Shown here: positions 5,655 to 6,840 of the stretch, in pieces
How positions within the stretch are numbered: position 1 is the stretch's first letter
Layout: every line of letters starts with the position of its first letter
Assembly (NCBI GenBank): GCA_023266715.1
Contig: JAHFPK010000147.1
Location: 1 to 6,840, forward strand
Direction of reading: 5' to 3'
Source: Hyphomicrobiales bacterium
GTDB lineage: Bacteria > Pseudomonadota > Alphaproteobacteria > Rhizobiales > Aestuariivirgaceae
DNA length: 6,840 bases
Notes under the pieces: generated by a model
Told to the model about the DNA's origin: nothing
The model's input: only the letters and a program-made list of their open reading frames with translations
Databases searched by the model: none
Made by a program: the position numbers and the translations under genes

Positions 5655-6059
5655 CTTGCCGGTGAGCGAGTTGTAGGTGCCGGTATCCGGGTTGAAGGAT
5701 TTATACTTCGCTGCGCAGTATTCATTCCACGCCTCGGTTCCCGGCTCCAGCTCCAGTTTTGGCTTGGCTACCGCGGCCGGCTCCTCGGTCGTTGTGGTTT
5801 CCGGGACGGCTGCGGGTATTGCCGCCTGTTTCTGCAACGGCTTTTTGGGAGCGGCCACGGGGGCCACAGCGGTGTACTGGTTCATGCAATCGTTGAAGGC
5901 ATTGCGATAGGACTTTTGCCAGAGATCAACATCAGTGGTGCGGCCATCGGCAAAATCCTTGGCGAACAATTCGCAATAGGTTTGGCTGCTGGCAAGGGTT
6001 GGAGCAGCGAGAATGCCCGACGTGAGAATGGCTAACGCAAAGCTGGAGAGTATACGCAT
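5628..6059 (-). CDS. Small secreted protein with C-terminal BA14K-like module
   Basis: The protein has 143 aa in four parts. Residues 1 to about 24 are a Sec signal peptide (MRILSS, hydrophobic core, cleavage near TLAS-S). Residues 28-58 are a compact segment, YCELFAKD...YRNAFNDC, with two Cys (29, 58). Residues 63-106 are a Pro/Ala/Glu-rich flexible linker. Residues 111-139 (W-x2-YC...KYKSFNPDTGTY...RRC) resemble the BA14K module first described from Brucella abortus and common in Hyphomicrobiales secreted proteins; they add Cys115 and Cys139. Four cysteines in two pairs suggest two periplasmic disulfides. AAGGA about 10 nt before ATG (6057-6059) supports the start. The first module resembles the flanks of the glycine-zipper protein at 245-583. 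It is probably an envelope or exported protein; its function is unknown. The upstream flavoprotein gene ends 70 bp away on the same strand. Confidence 0.8.
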   Translation of the reverse strand: MRILSSFALAILTSGILAAPTLASSQTYCELFAKDFADGRTTDVDLWQKSYRNAFNDCMNQYTAVAPVAAPKKPLQKQAAIPAAVPETTTTEEPAAVAKPKLELEPGTEAWNEYCAAKYKSFNPDTGTYNSLTGKERRCTVTQ

Positions 6060-6129
6060 ACTGACATTCCTTCTCGAAAACGGGACAAACTATCCCTCCC
6101 AATTATGGCAGGTCCGGGGCAGGAAAACC

Positions 6130-6840
6130 TCACGTTTTGGCCAGATTATCCAGGCAATTCCGGGCTGCGGCGACGGCGGTGGAGAAGCAGGCCTGGAGCA
6201 GATAGCCGCCGGTGGGAGCCTCCCAATCCAGCATTTCGCCAACTGCAAAACAGTTGGGAAATTTGTGAAATTGAAAATTGGCATCAACTTCACTGCGGGC
6301 CACGCCACCGGCCGATGAAATGGCCCTGGCAATGCCGGCCGGCCGCAAGATGGTGATGGGCACGGCCTTGATCCCGGCCGCATCCGCTGAGGTGCCGGTT
6401 TCGCGCAGGAGGGAAATGGCAACCGGTGGCAGGCCCACCGCCTTGCGGAGGAAATTGGACTGGCTGTCCTTGCCGCGAGGGCGCGCCAGCCTTTCGGACA
6501 GGACGTCAAGTGTCATATCGGGCCTGAAATCAACCAGCAAGGGATGGCCGGGCGCGTCCCGCATGAAACGCGAGAGGGCGTAGATTGCGCCGCCCTCAAT
6601 GCCTTCTTGCGAAATCATCAGTTCGCCCCGCACCTTATTGCCCCCATAGCTGAGGCTCACATTCTTCACAGGCGTTCCGGCAAAGCGTCCGCGAAAGAGC
6701 GGCGACCACTTGACAAGGAAGCGGCTGTTGGCAGGCTTGAAGCCATTTACCCGAATACCCGCGGCGCGGAGCATTGGCACCCATGCGGCATCGGAGCCCA
6801 AGTGGGGCCAGCTTGCACCGCCCATGGCGAGGATGGTTGG
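6130..6840 (-). CDS. BaiN/HI0933-type FAD-dependent flavoprotein (PP_4765-like subgroup), N-terminus outside window
   Basis: 236 codons are visible, open to the right edge and ending at TGA 6130-6132. Near the start of the fragment, LAMGGASWPHLGSD (4-17) is the conserved Gly-rich strand-loop of the family's FAD domain. Near the end, ISSAGGVARSEVD (174-186) and VGEMLDWEAPTGGYLLQACF (200-219) are the closing FAD-contact motifs. The wording GEMLDWEAPTGGY points to the uncharacterised PP_4765 subgroup rather than classical HI0933. Family members are cytoplasmic NAD(P)/FAD oxidoreductases with no firmly known substrate, though BaiN has been linked to bile-acid transformation. By family length about 150 N-terminal residues, including the first GxGxxG loop, should lie beyond base 6840. 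The in-frame ATG at 6823-6825 is internal, since the frame stays open and homologous (PTILA) before it. Confidence 0.85.
   Translation of the reverse strand, partial: PTILAMGGASWPHLGSDAAWVPMLRAAGIRVNGFKPANSRFLVKWSPLFRGRFAGTPVKNVSLSYGGNKVRGELMISQEGIEGGAIYALSRFMRDAPGHPLLVDFRPDMTLDVLSERLARPRGKDSQSNFLRKAVGLPPVAISLLRETGTSADAAGIKAVPITILRPAGIARAISSAGGVARSEVDANFQFHKFPNCFAVGEMLDWEAPTGGYLLQACFSTAVAAARNCLDNLAKT

Noticed and set aside
5631..6035. Plus-strand open frame with Gly-rich, hydrophobic translation
   Set aside because: It mirrors the signal-peptide and linker codons of the BA14K-like gene on the other strand; it has no SD and would run antisense to a recognisable secreted protein.
6060..6129. 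Possible terminator or promoter between the flavoprotein and BA14K-like genes
   Set aside because: Only a 4-bp dyad (GGGA/TCCC at 6082-6096) and a lone CATAAT are visible; neither is enough to support a call.

Overview
The window looks like chromosomal DNA from an alphaproteobacterium, most likely of the order Hyphomicrobiales (Rhizobiales). The clues are a secreted protein ending in a BA14K-like module, a secreted glycine-zipper protein, a paired REP-type palindrome starting CCTCATCCTGAGG of a kind common in Bradyrhizobium and relatives, and moderately high GC coding sequence. No mobile element, CRISPR array, tRNA or rRNA is visible. Every assignment rests on motif recognition by eye; no database search was run.

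Layout, left to right. (1) The last 58 codons of a phytochelatin synthase-like gene (+), followed by a clean bidirectional terminator. (2) A small secreted glycine-zipper protein (-). (3) A leftward pair: an enolase-superfamily (mandelate racemase/muconate lactonizing) protein, then a 3-hydroxyisobutyrate dehydrogenase-type reductase. A 108-bp paired REP palindrome lies between them. (4) Divergent from this pair, across 118 bp, a full-length GMC flavin oxidoreductase (+) with a TTG start. (5) An ArsR-type repressor gene overlapping an SRPBCC/AHSA1 gene (+), preceded by a near-consensus promoter whose -10 box lies inside a perfect inverted repeat. (6) Convergent to it, a second small secreted protein with a BA14K-like C-terminus (-). 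(7) The C-terminal part of a BaiN/HI0933-type flavoprotein (-), running off the right edge.

How the genes may work together. The GMC enzyme, the enolase-superfamily protein and the beta-hydroxyacid dehydrogenase plausibly act on one carbon source: oxidation of an alcohol or sugar, dehydration of the resulting acid, then oxidation or reduction of a hydroxyacid or semialdehyde. The substrate cannot be read from the sequence, and no transporter, aldolase or regulator for them is present. The ArsR/SRPBCC pair looks like a self-contained, autoregulated two-gene operon.

Nothing here is clearly a new multi-gene system. The observations most worth following are: the enolase-superfamily protein has Gly exactly where the first metal-binding acid is expected; the two small secreted proteins share a two-cysteine module, which in one of them is split by the glycine zipper; and the two REP hairpins differ in stem sequence but both keep perfect pairing.
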